Assembly: GCF_033441515.1 (NCBI RefSeq)
Contig: NZ_JAWQJT010000001.1
Span: 2,542,001 to 2,606,000 of the forward strand
Direction: 5' to 3'
DNA from: Amycolatopsis solani
GTDB taxonomy: Bacteria > Actinomycetota > Actinomycetes > Mycobacteriales > Pseudonocardiaceae
Length of the DNA stretch: 64,000 bases
Positions 1 through 8,025 of this stretch are shown in pieces. The stretch's first letter is position 1. Every line of letters starts with the position of its first letter. Both the position numbers and the translations under genes were made by a program. A model generated the notes under the pieces. That model saw only the letters and a list, made by a program, of their open reading frames with translations, was not told where the DNA came from and did not search any database.

Positions 1-36
1 GGCGGCTGGTGTGGCGGCCGGGCACGAGCCCTCTGG

Positions 37-852
37 CTAGAACAGCGTTGCCTCGCGGTCCGCGGCCGGGTCGGACGTTATCAGCGGCGCGAGCGCGGTG
101 AGCGTCAGCTGGACGGCGAGTCCTGAATGGTCCGTGAGGGCGGGGTTCCCCGAACGGGTGTCGTGGACGTAGGAGCAGCTGGTGAGGTGGGCGAGGAGCG
201 GAGTGGAGGCGTGGGCGTGGTCGTAGCGGTAGCCGAGTTCGGCGCGGCGGGCCCAGCTGTGCTCGACGGCGGTCGGGTGCAGTGCGCGGAAGAGGTCGGT
301 GAGGCCGTGTCGTTGGGTGAGTGCGGTGTAGAAGGCGGTCTCGAAGGGCGCGAACTGCCCTGGGTGAGGCGGTACGTGCTCGGGTTCCAGGACGTTCAGA
401 TCACCCAGAAGGAGAACGGCGGCGTCGTCCCCGGTGGCTTCGTACGCCTGGTGGAAGGCCTCGATCCACTCTCGCTTGCGGGTGGTCTTCGCTTCGGTGG
501 CGTCGCGGGACGGGACGTAGGCGCCGAGGATGCGCAGCGGGCCATCGTCGGTGTCCAGCGCGATGCCAGCGAGCCGCGAGGGCATGTAGGACATCGCCGC
601 GCCGATGGGGTCCACGGTGCTCTCGAACCGGGAGAGCAGCATGACGCCGCGTTCCTTATCGGGGTAATGGGGGAAGGTGACTGCCCAGCCGGCGTCGCGG
701 TAGGACTCGGCGATCAGCTGGGTGCCGGGCCCGGAGCCGGTCTCGGTGAGTACGAAGACGTCCTCACCGCGGCGGGCGAGCCAGTCGCGCTGGCGGCGGG
801 CTCGTTCGACGGCGGGGTTGCCGACATTGAGGGTGAGGACGGTCAGGGGCAT
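37..852 (-). CDS. Endonuclease/exonuclease/phosphatase (EEP) family protein
   Basis: 271 residues. EEP-fold proteins are metal-dependent phosphoesterases that cleave nucleic acids, sugar phosphates or lipid phosphates. Visible motifs are LTLNVGNP near residue 6, a metal-binding Glu in VLTETG (about 37), GDLN near residue 155 and a C-terminal TDHSG. The frame is open further upstream, but that part overlaps the kinase gene and is arginine/proline-rich out-of-frame sequence, so the ATG at 852 is chosen. It overlaps the kinase stop by 10 bases, implying translational coupling. It is the last gene of the radical SAM/kinase/EEP operon. Substrate unknown; the kinase neighbour suggests a nucleotide or its derivative. 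Confidence 0.85.
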   Translation of the reverse strand: MPLTVLTLNVGNPAVERARRQRDWLARRGEDVFVLTETGSGPGTQLIAESYRDAGWAVTFPHYPDKERGVMLLSRFESTVDPIGAAMSYMPSRLAGIALDTDDGPLRILGAYVPSRDATEAKTTRKREWIEAFHQAYEATGDDAAVLLLGDLNVLEPEHVPPHPGQFAPFETAFYTALTQRHGLTDLFRALHPTAVEHSWARRAELGYRYDHAHASTPLLAHLTSCSYVHDTRSGNPALTDHSGLAVQLTLTALAPLITSDPAADREATLF

Positions 853-1475
853 GCCGGGCTCTCCGTGAGGGTGCGGTGGATCAGGTCGACGATGGTGCCA
901 GCCGTGGCGCGGGGATCGTCGGCGCACTCGATCATCTCGACGGGCCAGCCCTGGTCGCGCAGGAAAGTCATGGCCGCCAGGTAGCCGAGGGTTTCGCGGA
1001 AGCTGCTTCCGGGGGTGCGCTCGAAGCGGCTGTGTCCGCCGCGGGCGCGCAGCCGCTGTTCGACGTCCGCGGGTGGAGCTTTGAGCGCGCACACGAGGTC
1101 GGGGCGGTACACGTCGTGGTTGAGTGCCCAGACGACGTCGAGGGGGATGTCGTCGAGTCCCTGCAGGACCAGCGACGATGCCGCGTACCGGTCGCAGAGC
1201 ACGATCTTGCCCTCGGCCAGGGCCGGGAGGATCTCGATGGCCAGCTGGTGGTGCCGGTCGGCGGCGCAGAGGCAGGCCAGGGCCATGTCGCGGTAGGTGT
1301 CGGTGCCATGCCGAGCCAGCTCACCCAGCGGGGAGCGCGACGGCTGGACGGTGGCGTGCACGGGAACGCCGTCCGCTCCGAGTAGCTTGGCGACCAGCGC
1401 CGTGATCGTTGTCTTGCCGACGCCGCCGGGGCCTTCGAAGGTCACCAGCTTGCCCGGCAGCCGCGGGGCGCTCAC
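843..1475 (-). CDS. dTMP kinase-like P-loop nucleotide kinase
   Basis: 210 residues, the usual length of thymidylate kinase, which phosphorylates dTMP to dTDP. The P-loop FEGPGGVGKTT is at about residues 13-23. The family DRY motif (CDRYAASSLVLQG) follows near residue 98, and a basic lid stretch RGGHSRFE is near 150, so it looks catalytically complete. The GTG start at 1475 overlaps the radical SAM stop (GTGA), and its own stop lies inside the start of the EEP gene. The operon setting suggests a dedicated kinase of a small pathway rather than the housekeeping tmk. A different monophosphate substrate is possible. Confidence 0.85.
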   Translation of the reverse strand: MSAPRLPGKLVTFEGPGGVGKTTITALVAKLLGADGVPVHATVQPSRSPLGELARHGTDTYRDMALACLCAADRHHQLAIEILPALAEGKIVLCDRYAASSLVLQGLDDIPLDVVWALNHDVYRPDLVCALKAPPADVEQRLRARGGHSRFERTPGSSFRETLGYLAAMTFLRDQGWPVEMIECADDPRATAGTIVDLIHRTLTESPACP

Positions 1476-2578
1476 GCGACGTCCAGGGGCAGCAGCCGGT
1501 GGGTCTCGGCGGTGACCGGGCACTGCTCGGCGTCGAGATCGCCGATGCGTCCGCCCGCGGCGACGACCGCGGCGGGGCAGCCCTTGCCGCAGGCGGATTC
1601 GAGGCTGCAGGACGTACAGGTCGGGTTCGCGCCGACCTGGAACCGCTCGTGGAAGCGGTACGCGTCGAGGCGGGCGGCGAGGTCGCGGTCGGTGAAGATG
1701 TTGCCGACGATGAAGTCGGTGTCGGGGTGGCGAGAGATCGGGGTGCGGGCGGCGAAGACGAGGTAGGAGCAGACGGTGACCTCGCCCGGGGTGAAGACGT
1801 AGATGATCGTTCCGGCTTCGCAGCCGGCGAGGGGTTTGCCGTCGGTGTTGGGGAAGCGGATGTGGGCGATGTCGAGGTCGGGGCCGTCGAACGGGGTAGT
1901 CAGTTCGAAGATCTCCTGCATGTGCATGGTGGTCTTCGCGAGTTTCCGCTGGGACTTCACGCCGCGGCCCATACTGCCCAGCGGGTTGAGCAGCACGTAG
2001 CGGGCGCCGTTCTCGCGGGCGAACTCGCACAGCTTGACGTACTCCTCGTTGGCGGCCAGGGAGTTTGGTGTGCACAGCAGCCCTTGCAGGAGTCCGGCCG
2101 CGGCGAGTTTGCGGACGTTGGCCACGGTGACGTCGAAGGAGGCGCGGTCGCCGCGGAACAGGCCGTGGGAGTCGGCGGCGAACCCGTCGAGCGAGACGTT
2201 GGCGTGCACCCCGGCTGTGGCGAGCTGCCGGATCAGCTTGTCGTCGAGCTCGGTGGCGTTGGTGCAGATGCCGACGTCGATTCCGGCGTTGCGGAAGACG
2301 TGCACGATGCCGAGGAAGTCCGGGTGAACGGTCGGCTCGCCGCCGGTCAGCGTCACCCGGCGGACCCGGGCGTCGGCCAGCCGAGGGACGACCTTCTTCA
2401 CGACCTCGGTCAGCGGCATGTCTTTGCCGCGCTTGGTCGCGGAGACGAAGCAGTGTGCGCAGCGCAGGTTGCACCGCTCGGTGATCTGGACGAGGGCCTT
2501 GCGGTACGGGGTGTCGACGGTGGTGCGGAAGTAGCAGCTCGACGCCTGCTCGTCGACGGCGATCGGACGGACGGTCAT
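1472..2578 (-). CDS. Radical SAM protein with SPASM-type C-terminus
   Basis: 368 residues. The radical SAM cluster motif CNLRCAHC supplies Cys36, Cys40 and Cys43; the SAM-binding GGEP motif follows near residue 85. The C-terminus carries a cysteine group (CTSCSLESACGKGC plus earlier GCEAG and TVCSY) typical of SPASM/twitch auxiliary clusters. Such enzymes modify peptides, proteins or small molecules by radical chemistry. The ATG at 2578 has GGAGG 8 bases upstream; a TTG 15 bases earlier would lie over that ribosome site. It is first in the operon with the kinase and EEP genes and divergent from a LysR gene. No short precursor peptide is evident next to it. Substrate unknown. Confidence 0.88.
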   Translation of the reverse strand: MTVRPIAVDEQASSCYFRTTVDTPYRKALVQITERCNLRCAHCFVSATKRGKDMPLTEVVKKVVPRLADARVRRVTLTGGEPTVHPDFLGIVHVFRNAGIDVGICTNATELDDKLIRQLATAGVHANVSLDGFAADSHGLFRGDRASFDVTVANVRKLAAAGLLQGLLCTPNSLAANEEYVKLCEFARENGARYVLLNPLGSMGRGVKSQRKLAKTTMHMQEIFELTTPFDGPDLDIAHIRFPNTDGKPLAGCEAGTIIYVFTPGEVTVCSYLVFAARTPISRHPDTDFIVGNIFTDRDLAARLDAYRFHERFQVGANPTCTSCSLESACGKGCPAAVVAAGGRIGDLDAEQCPVTAETHRLLPLDVA

Positions 2579-2643
2579 CGTTCGGACCTCCAAGTCGGGG
2601 CGAGCGGTGGCGGTGGCACGAGTAGACCACTCGGTGCTCGCTG

Positions 2644-2709
2644 GAGCAATAAATCGACTAGTAATGCTCGAAAGAAAACTTCAGAGCATTCTAGCTATAC
2701 TTGCTCGAA
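2644..2709. promoter_or_regulatory. Four alternating half-sites in the radical SAM/LysR intergenic region
   Basis: An AT-rich patch in the divergent promoter region carries GAGCAAT (2644-2650), AATGCTC (2663-2669), GAGCATT (2684-2690) and TTGCTC (2701-2706). The orientation alternates and the centres are roughly two helical turns apart. The middle two form a perfect 7-bp inverted repeat. This fits tetrameric binding by the divergently encoded LysR protein. TATACT at 2696-2701 is a possible -10 element for the LysR gene. Confidence 0.6.
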
Positions 2710-2754
2710 CTAGAACTGGAACTATCCGGCTGGAAAACAAGCGAGGAGACCCTG

Positions 2755-3795
2755 GTGAGGGACTCGGAAGTAGCCGAGCTGCTCGGCTTCCCAGCGGAGT
2801 TGCTGGACACGAGCCTCGACCAGCTGCGGACGCTGGCCGTCGTGCATGCCACCGGCAGTGCGCAGCGCGCGGCCCGGGTTCTGCAACGGTCGCAGTCCAG
2901 CGTGCAGAAGCAGCTCGACACGCTGAACGATGCGGCGATCCGGCTGATGGGCGAGGCGCTTGTCGCGAAGCAGGGGCGCGGGAAGGACTTCCTGTTCACC
3001 GGCTCCGGCGACGAGGTCGTCGCGCTGGCCACGAGCACGCTGCGCGCCTGGACCGAGCGTCTCCATGGCGCCCGCCGGCGGGTCGGGTCCACCATCACGG
3101 TGGGCACCACCGAGTTCACCGTCGAGTTCCTCGGCGCGGTCTGGCCACAACTGCGTGACACCTTCGAACGCCGGGGCATCCAGCTCAAAATCGAGCACGT
3201 CCGGACCCGCGACCTCAAGACCAAGCTGGACGCCGAGCAGGTCGATCTCGTGTGCGGCTCGTTCGCCGCCGAGCGCGGCCGCGGGCCGGACGTGCCGCAC
3301 GACTTCCTCGAGTGGCACCGCGAACGCGTCGCGCTGCTGACCAACCTCTGTGCCCGCGAGGTTCCCGACCGGCCGGTGTCGCGGGACGCCCTCGCCGACC
3401 TGCCGCTGCTCGCACCGACCGCCGGGCTCCTGGCCGATTTCCTCACCCGCTGGTACGGCCCGGAGTACCGCGGCAAGCTCCACGTGGTCGCCGACATCGA
3501 CGCCCTCAACTACGGCCTCAACCTGCTCAGCAGCAAGCTGATGTTCGGCTGCCTGCTCACGACCGAGCGAGTCGCCGACGCGGCCATCGAAGGTCGGCTG
3601 CCCGGCGCGAATCTCCGCAAGCTCCAGCTCGGCACGGGCTACGAACCTGAGCTCGAAATCGTCACGGGGATCTTCGCTCGCGCAGGCGAACGACAGCGAT
3701 ACGCCGCTGATCACCCGCTCAACTTGCTCTGGGACGCCTTCGCGGCTGCCGCCCCAGCAGGCCGTGACGCTCAACATGAGGTCGCCGGGTCATAG
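2755..3795 (+). CDS. LysR-family transcriptional regulator
   Basis: 346 residues. An N-terminal winged helix-turn-helix of LysR type (LDQLRTLAVVHATGSAQRAA, about residues 22-41, then QSSVQKQLDTL) is followed by a substrate-binding-like effector domain with a VGTTEFT strand near residue 120. The GTG at 2755 has GAGGAGA 5 bases upstream. An open extension to 2701 would place start codons inside the operator patch and is rejected. It is divergent from the radical SAM operon, whose expression it probably controls together with its own. Its last 25 bases overlap the end of the broken XRE gene on the other strand. Confidence 0.85.
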   Translation: MRDSEVAELLGFPAELLDTSLDQLRTLAVVHATGSAQRAARVLQRSQSSVQKQLDTLNDAAIRLMGEALVAKQGRGKDFLFTGSGDEVVALATSTLRAWTERLHGARRRVGSTITVGTTEFTVEFLGAVWPQLRDTFERRGIQLKIEHVRTRDLKTKLDAEQVDLVCGSFAAERGRGPDVPHDFLEWHRERVALLTNLCAREVPDRPVSRDALADLPLLAPTAGLLADFLTRWYGPEYRGKLHVVADIDALNYGLNLLSSKLMFGCLLTTERVADAAIEGRLPGANLRKLQLGTGYEPELEIVTGIFARAGERQRYAADHPLNLLWDAFAAAAPAGRDAQHEVAGS

Positions 3796-4579
3796 GCGAC
3801 AGCTATCCGCTGGAGCGCATCGAACGTCGACTTGTAGCGCCTGACTGTCGTCAGGTCGGACAGGTAGACCGTCGAGCGCTCGTGTCTCAAAACGACGGTG
3901 AAGGCCTTTTCTGCGGTCTCGTAGATGACGAATGACTCGATCGTCGGAGAGACGGCCGCGTCGGCCGGGACGATCCGGGTGTCCACCCGCCACCGATTCG
4001 GTGAGCTGGTGATCTCCTGGAGTTGTGCCTGCACGACCTCCGCCGGGACGCCTTCCAGGGTCAACGCGGCCGAGCCCAGCAGGAGGGTGTGCCGATGTCG
4101 GGAATCTCGATCGACCTGTCGGACGCGGCGCGCGAAGATCTCCTGGTCGACGTCGTCGGGCTGGGGGCGCGCTCCCGGAAGCGCGTGAGCGTAGCCGAAC
4201 GTCTGGAGAAGGTCCGGGACGACCTTCGGTGCCCATTCGTAGGTCTGCAGGGTGTATCGGTCGTACGCACGCTGGAGGCTGATCTCGCCGGAGTCGTTCC
4301 CTTCGACATAGCTCGCGCGCTCGGATTCCGCGTGCAGTCGGCCCAGGAGATGGCATTCGGCGGCTGGCACTTCGAGTAGGCCGAGCGCCCAGCCCAGCGG
4401 CACCGCTGGAATGCGTCGTTCTCCGGTCTCCCAACTCGAAAGGAGGCTTGGGCTGGGCTTGGGCTGGTGCCCATCAGGCGTGCCAGCTTCCGAAGGCTCA
4501 TGTCCCGAGCCATTCGATGTTCCCGGATCGCGCGGCCGACCACGTAGAAGCCGGGGTAGCGCAACGATGCGTCGGTCAT
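3771..4579 (-). pseudogene. XRE-family regulator with DUF5753 domain, frameshifted
   Basis: The N-terminal helix-turn-helix reads from ATG 4579 (MTDASLRYPGFYVVGRAIRE, then SLRKLARLMGTSPS). The DUF5753 part, with YEWAPKVVPDLLQTFGYAHA and ending IAVAYDPATSC, lies in another frame. The break coincides with an 11-bp perfect tandem duplication at 4446-4467. Removing one copy restores one continuous frame through SLLSSWETGERRIPAVPLGW, the normal helix 3 and linker of this family. The ancestral protein would be about 265 residues, a normal length. These regulators usually sit beside DUF397 genes in actinomycetes; none is seen here. The gene starts within ATGA of the small gene upstream. Confidence 0.85.
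4446..4467. repeat. 11-bp perfect tandem duplication causing a frameshift
   Basis: GCTTGGGCTGG occurs at 4446-4456 and again at 4457-4467 with no spacer. Eleven bases is not a multiple of three, so the duplication shifts the frame of the XRE-DUF5753 gene. Deleting one unit restores the family consensus exactly, so loss of one copy would restore the gene. Confidence 0.92.
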
Positions 4580-4806
4580 GCCAAGTGCCGTTCTGCGAGA
4601 AGAAGGTCGTGCGGAGCCAGCACGATGCCGGCGTCGACGTCCGCGGCGTGAGACTGCAGGATGTCCAGCAGCTCCTCGAGCCCGTCTGCGAAGTGCCGCT
4701 GATCGTCCGTTGTCGCCGTTCCGTCCTGAAGCTGGTGCACGAGCAGGCTGATTCGGACCTGCGTCGCCAGCAGCGTGTCGACGAGTCGGGTGGTTTCGCG
4801 GGACAT
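4576..4806 (-). CDS. Small hypothetical protein
   Basis: 76 residues, acidic and helical (starts MSRETTRLVDTLLATQVRIS, ends HDLLLAERHLA). The ATG at 4806 is preceded by GGAG with 5-base spacing. The stop overlaps the start of the frameshifted XRE gene as ATGA, so the two are coupled. The same frame is open to an ATG at 4968, which would add 54 residues; that extension has less typical composition but cannot be excluded. No family recognised. A regulatory partner of the XRE protein is a guess from position only. Confidence 0.5.
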   Translation of the reverse strand: MSRETTRLVDTLLATQVRISLLVHQLQDGTATTDDQRHFADGLEELLDILQSHAADVDAGIVLAPHDLLLAERHLA

Positions 4807-5028
4807 CGGTACTCCGGTCGATCGTGGTGGTGATTCCGAAAAGGACGGACGGCGTAGCCCGAGGAGCACGCGGCAAAGAAGTACGTATCCGGCGTCTTCT
4901 GCGAGAAGCAAGTCGTCCTCGGAGGGCCATCGGACTTCGTTCGGTGCCATGGTGTTCACCCGGGCCATACCTGTGGTGGGGGCGGCGGAGTTGCGGTCGG
5001 GGCAGCAACTCCGCCGCCGGTCTGGGGG

Positions 5029-5613
5029 TTATCCGCGTTCGATCACATAACCGATGGCGAGTTCCAGGGCGGTGCCGTGGTCGGAAGAGGGCACGGGAAC
5101 ATTGGTGACTTCAAGGCTTTCGGCAACCCGGCGCACCCAGCGATCAGCGAGGCGCCGAAACACCTCATCGTCGGTTTCTCCATCGGTCGCTGCTGCGTCG
5201 AGCGTCGTTCGGAAGAGCAGGTTGTAGTTCGAACTGTGGTTCCGCACCAGGCTCTCGAGCTGATCGAGTTCCGCCTGACCGGGTGCATCGCCACGGTGCT
5301 CCAGGGCGGCGCGGTAGTACGCCAGAGCGTCGGGAACAGCACCGTTGACCAAGATGACGTCAGCGTGGACCCACGCTTCCAGTTCATCGCTGATGCCGCG
5401 GGTGATGAACCACATCGTCGATGCCCAGGAGTGGTTGTGCAGGATCGGTATCCCCAGCCGTTGGGCTCGCTCCACAAGCGCCGCGATGGTGGCGACTTGG
5501 TATCCGTTGCGTCGAAGCTCCAAGGCCAGGCGGGAGATGAACGTGCTCTTGCCCGTCAGGTGCGGACCCATGATCCCGATGGTCAGCGGCCGCTCGGAGG
5601 CCCCGGGCATCAT
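5029..5613 (-). CDS. P-loop NTPase, nucleoside/nucleotide kinase-like
   Basis: 194 residues from ATG 5613 (an in-frame GTG at 5622 is the alternative). A Walker A motif GPHLTGKST is at about residues 16-24. A hydrophobic strand ending in an acidic position (WVHADVILVNGAVPDALAYY) follows in the place where monophosphate and deoxynucleoside kinases keep their Walker B or DR region. Length and layout resemble small kinases more than AAA ATPases. It lies between two broken XRE regulators and probably belongs with the nucleotide-themed genes upstream. Substrate unknown. Confidence 0.7.
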   Translation of the reverse strand: MMPGASERPLTIGIMGPHLTGKSTFISRLALELRRNGYQVATIAALVERAQRLGIPILHNHSWASTMWFITRGISDELEAWVHADVILVNGAVPDALAYYRAALEHRGDAPGQAELDQLESLVRNHSSNYNLLFRTTLDAAATDGETDDEVFRRLADRWVRRVAESLEVTNVPVPSSDHGTALELAIGYVIERG

Positions 5614-5753
5614 CGAGTCCACCCTTCGGCGTTCCTCAAATCAGGTAGTGCTTCGCCGGATACCGGCATGGCGGTTGTGTTCACCGGTTCCCTCCTGCAT
5701 CGTGACGTCGGAACGATCACCATGGGACCCTGGCCAGCGACGATGCCGGAAGG

Positions 5754-5782
5754 GGGTAAATGACGAACGTGCCGATTTACCC
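5754..5782. promoter_or_regulatory. Inverted repeat upstream of the XRE-TPR gene
   Basis: GGGTAAAT (5754-5761) and ATTTACCC (5775-5782) form a perfect 8-bp inverted repeat with a 13-base spacer, 25 bases before the GTG at 5808. This is a good operator candidate for autoregulation by the XRE protein or for control of the divergent kinase gene. Confidence 0.5.
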
Positions 5783-5807
5783 GCTGTGAACGGATCGGGA
5801 GAACGAC

Positions 5808-7066
5808 GTGACTGACGAGCAGACGGAGACGCGGCCGGCCGCCGATCATCTTGTGCGGGAGATCCGGCGCCTCCGATCGGCCGCGGGCCTGAGTCAGTCC
5901 GAGCTGGCCCGGCGGATCGGCTACACGCGCAACTACGTGTCACTGGCCGAGCGGGAAGGGCGGAACCTGCCATCGCGTGAACTGGTCGATGCGCTCGACC
6001 GCGGTCTGCACACGGGTGGCGATTTGCGACGGCATTGGGAGGCAGCGAAGCAGGAGCAGGCGGAGCTGCGGCGCGAGAACCGATCCCCGCGCACCGCTCA
6101 GCTCAGGGACGATGCAGTGCGTGTTGGCATGACGGCGCTAAGGCGGGCGCTGTTGGCTTGCGACGAGCCGGACGACGGTCCCGTTCGTCCTGCGCACGCC
6201 CTGCGAGCAGCTGTGTCCCAGGTGACAGAACAGCGTGTCCAGGCGCGTTACGCGCAACTGGTCGTCGATCTGCCGGATCTCCTGATGGAGCTGGGTGGGC
6301 GCGCGACTTGGCGATCGATGAACGGGAACGCAACGACACAACGGAGCTGTTGGTCCTGGCTTACCGGGCAGCTGACGGCTTGGCTTTCAAATACGGCTAC
6401 ACGGACCTATCGAGCCAGATCATCACCGCCATGCGATTGGCTGCTTCCCAGGTCGATCAACCCTTCCTTGCTGCGGCCGTGGCCTATGTGCGTACTGAAA
6501 TGTTCTTCGCCGTGCGGGATTTGGAAACGGCGCACCGCTCGCTCGTCCGTGCTATCGATCGGATACCGGCTACCCGATCCACAGTAGACAGCGAAGCTGC
6601 CCGCGGATCGTTGGCGATGCGAGCCGCCGTCGTTTCCGCACGTGCGGGTAAGGCGGAAGAAGCAGGTGATCACCTCGCTGAGGCGTATCGAGCTGCCGAG
6701 CACACGCCCGAAGGGGTCTACCTCGGAACGGCCTTCGGTCCCGCCTCGGTCCGGATTCACGAAGTGGCCGTGGCACAGGAGCTGGGTGACAGCCCGACAG
6801 CGGTCCAACGCGGCACCGGTTGGCACCCGCCTCGCGAGCTTCCGGCCGAGCGCCGATCGCACTTCTACATCGACTTGGCTCCGGCGCAGCTCGAGGTCGG
6901 TCGGCCGGACGACGCTTTCGCATCGCTCCAGCTGGCCAAGAGCGTCGCGCCGCTCCACAGCCGGGAGCATCCTCGGGTCAAGGCGGCACTGCGATCGCTC
7001 CTGCGCGGGCAGCGGACAGTCAGCGACGAGCTGGCGACGTTCGCCGCATGGGCTGACGTGTCGTGA
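5808..7066 (+). pseudogene. XRE-family regulator with TPR-like C-terminal region, frameshifted
   Basis: From GTG 5808 an N-terminal helix-turn-helix (IRRLRSAAGLSQSELARRIG, then TRNYVSLAEREG) runs in frame to ELGG near 6299. The homologous continuation, LAIDERERNDTTELLVLAYR and the helical repeats to WADVS, is one frame over. The break falls in the GGGCGCGCG tract at 6297-6305, consistent with one base lost or two gained there. The joined protein would be about 419 residues, normal for actinomycete XRE proteins with tetratricopeptide-like repeats. The helix-turn-helix half could still be made as a truncated protein. Its stop abuts the stop of the convergent HAD gene. Confidence 0.8.
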
Positions 7067-7594
7067 TCAAGTTCTGGCGATCAGGTTGGGCAGTTCGTTC
7101 AGCGAGTTGATGACCCAGTCGGCGTTCGCCAGCACTGTCGGGTCGTCAGCCCACAAGTGTCCCCAGGGACCGCGACGGATCAACGCCGTCCAGAGCCCAG
7201 CGGCGTGACCGGCGACGACGTCGTTGTCCCGGTGGTCCCCGACGTAGAGCAGCTCGTTGGGAGCGACGCCGGACAGTTCGATGACGCGCCGGAAGAAGGC
7301 CGGATCCGGCTTGGCAACGCCCCACTCAGCCGAGGTCGCGATGGCATCGACAGGGAGGTCGAGCTTGCGGAGCAGGCTCCCTGCCTTCGCGGTCTGGTTG
7401 CCGGCGAGCGCGATCCAGAGTCCGTTCCGCCGAAGCTGGGTTAGAGCGGGCCGGACGTCAGGGTAGTCCTTCGCGCTCCGACATTGCCGCAACGCGGTGA
7501 TCAGCCGCATCAGGGTGCCGACCCCGTCCTGGTGGATCGGGTGGCGGAAGATCTGGTTCGTTCGTTCGAGCGGCATGTCGTTGAGCAGCGGCAT
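7067..7594 (-). CDS. HAD-superfamily protein lacking the N-terminal nucleophile motif
   Basis: 175 residues. Motifs III and IV of haloacid-dehalogenase phosphatases are present (KPDPAFF; YVGDHRDNDVVAGHAAG) and motif II is altered to LAGNQT. The N-terminal DxDxT motif with the catalytic aspartate is missing: the protein begins at MPLLNDMPLERTNQIF, and an in-frame TGA lies four codons upstream. It is therefore probably inactive, a decayed gene or a binding-only relative. It sits tail to tail with the broken XRE-TPR gene, with no bases between the stops. Confidence 0.6.
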   Translation of the reverse strand: MPLLNDMPLERTNQIFRHPIHQDGVGTLMRLITALRQCRSAKDYPDVRPALTQLRRNGLWIALAGNQTAKAGSLLRKLDLPVDAIATSAEWGVAKPDPAFFRRVIELSGVAPNELLYVGDHRDNDVVAGHAAGLWTALIRRGPWGHLWADDPTVLANADWVINSLNELPNLIART

Positions 7595-7754
7595 CAACGC
7601 AGCCTCTCACGACATCGCCGATCACCCCAAACAATTAGTCGGGCAAGTCGCTCTTCAGATCGAACGAGACGTTCTGAGAAAGAATGGCTGAGCCACCTCC
7701 TGGAATCCCCACTGGGTGATCCAGTTGACCGGTTAACACCGGCACCGGCGGCAA

Positions 7755-7824
7755 GGACGAAAATTGTCGGGCGGGCCAGTGCGACCTCTCGACGCTGACC
7801 CGCCTATGGTAATAATTTTCGTCC
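7755..7824. repeat. 70-bp imperfect inverted repeat
   Basis: Outer arms GGACGAAAATT (7755-7765) and AATTTTCGTCC (7814-7824) match perfectly. Inside them GGCGGGCCAG near 7769 pairs with CTGACCCGCC near 7795-7804 with one mismatch. The whole element folds into one long hairpin with an internal bulge. It could be a structured RNA, a short transposon-derived (MITE-like) element or a recombination site. Confidence 0.55.
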
Positions 7825-7910
7825 GCAGGCTGGCGCTGACGACGCATTTGGTCAATCGCGACAACCTATTTCCCCGGACGTCAAACGTGCTCCACCATGT
7901 GATCGAGACC

Positions 7911-7939
7911 GGCTTGGACCTTGCTGGAAGGTCCAAGCC
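7911..7939 (-). terminator. Hairpin downstream of hsdS
   Basis: A perfect 12-bp stem (GGCTTGGACCTT / AAGGTCCAAGCC) with a 5-base loop, about 90 bases past the hsdS stop. It has no T-run, as is common in high-GC actinomycetes. Most likely the terminator of the restriction operon. Confidence 0.6.
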
Positions 7940-8025
7940 AGCCCCACTCGCTTACGGTCCCGCGCGAGTGCAGAGAGCTTCTCTGCTTGCCTTTCCTGGC
8001 GGACTAGAAGACGCAACGCGCGTGG

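Larger units (their letters stand above)
7598..8025. other. Intergenic region at the edge of the restriction operon
   Basis: 428 bases without a convincing gene, locally AT-richer than its flanks. It holds two secondary-structure elements listed separately (7755-7824 and 7911-7939) and marks the boundary between the decaying XRE/HAD segment and the type I restriction operon. Confidence 0.6.

Noticed and set aside
1472..2578. Radical SAM gene beside a nucleotide kinase, recalling prokaryotic viperins
   Set aside because: The protein has a C-terminal SPASM-type cysteine group and lacks the sequence layout of viperins; the neighbourhood resembles them only in having a kinase.
1409..2713. 434-codon open frame on the plus strand opposite the radical SAM gene
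   Set aside because: Gly/Val/Asp-rich antisense product of the radical SAM and kinase genes without a ribosome site.
7814..8025. Possible attachment site duplicated at the island ends
   Set aside because: No matching direct repeat of useful length was found near 26700 or near 2600.
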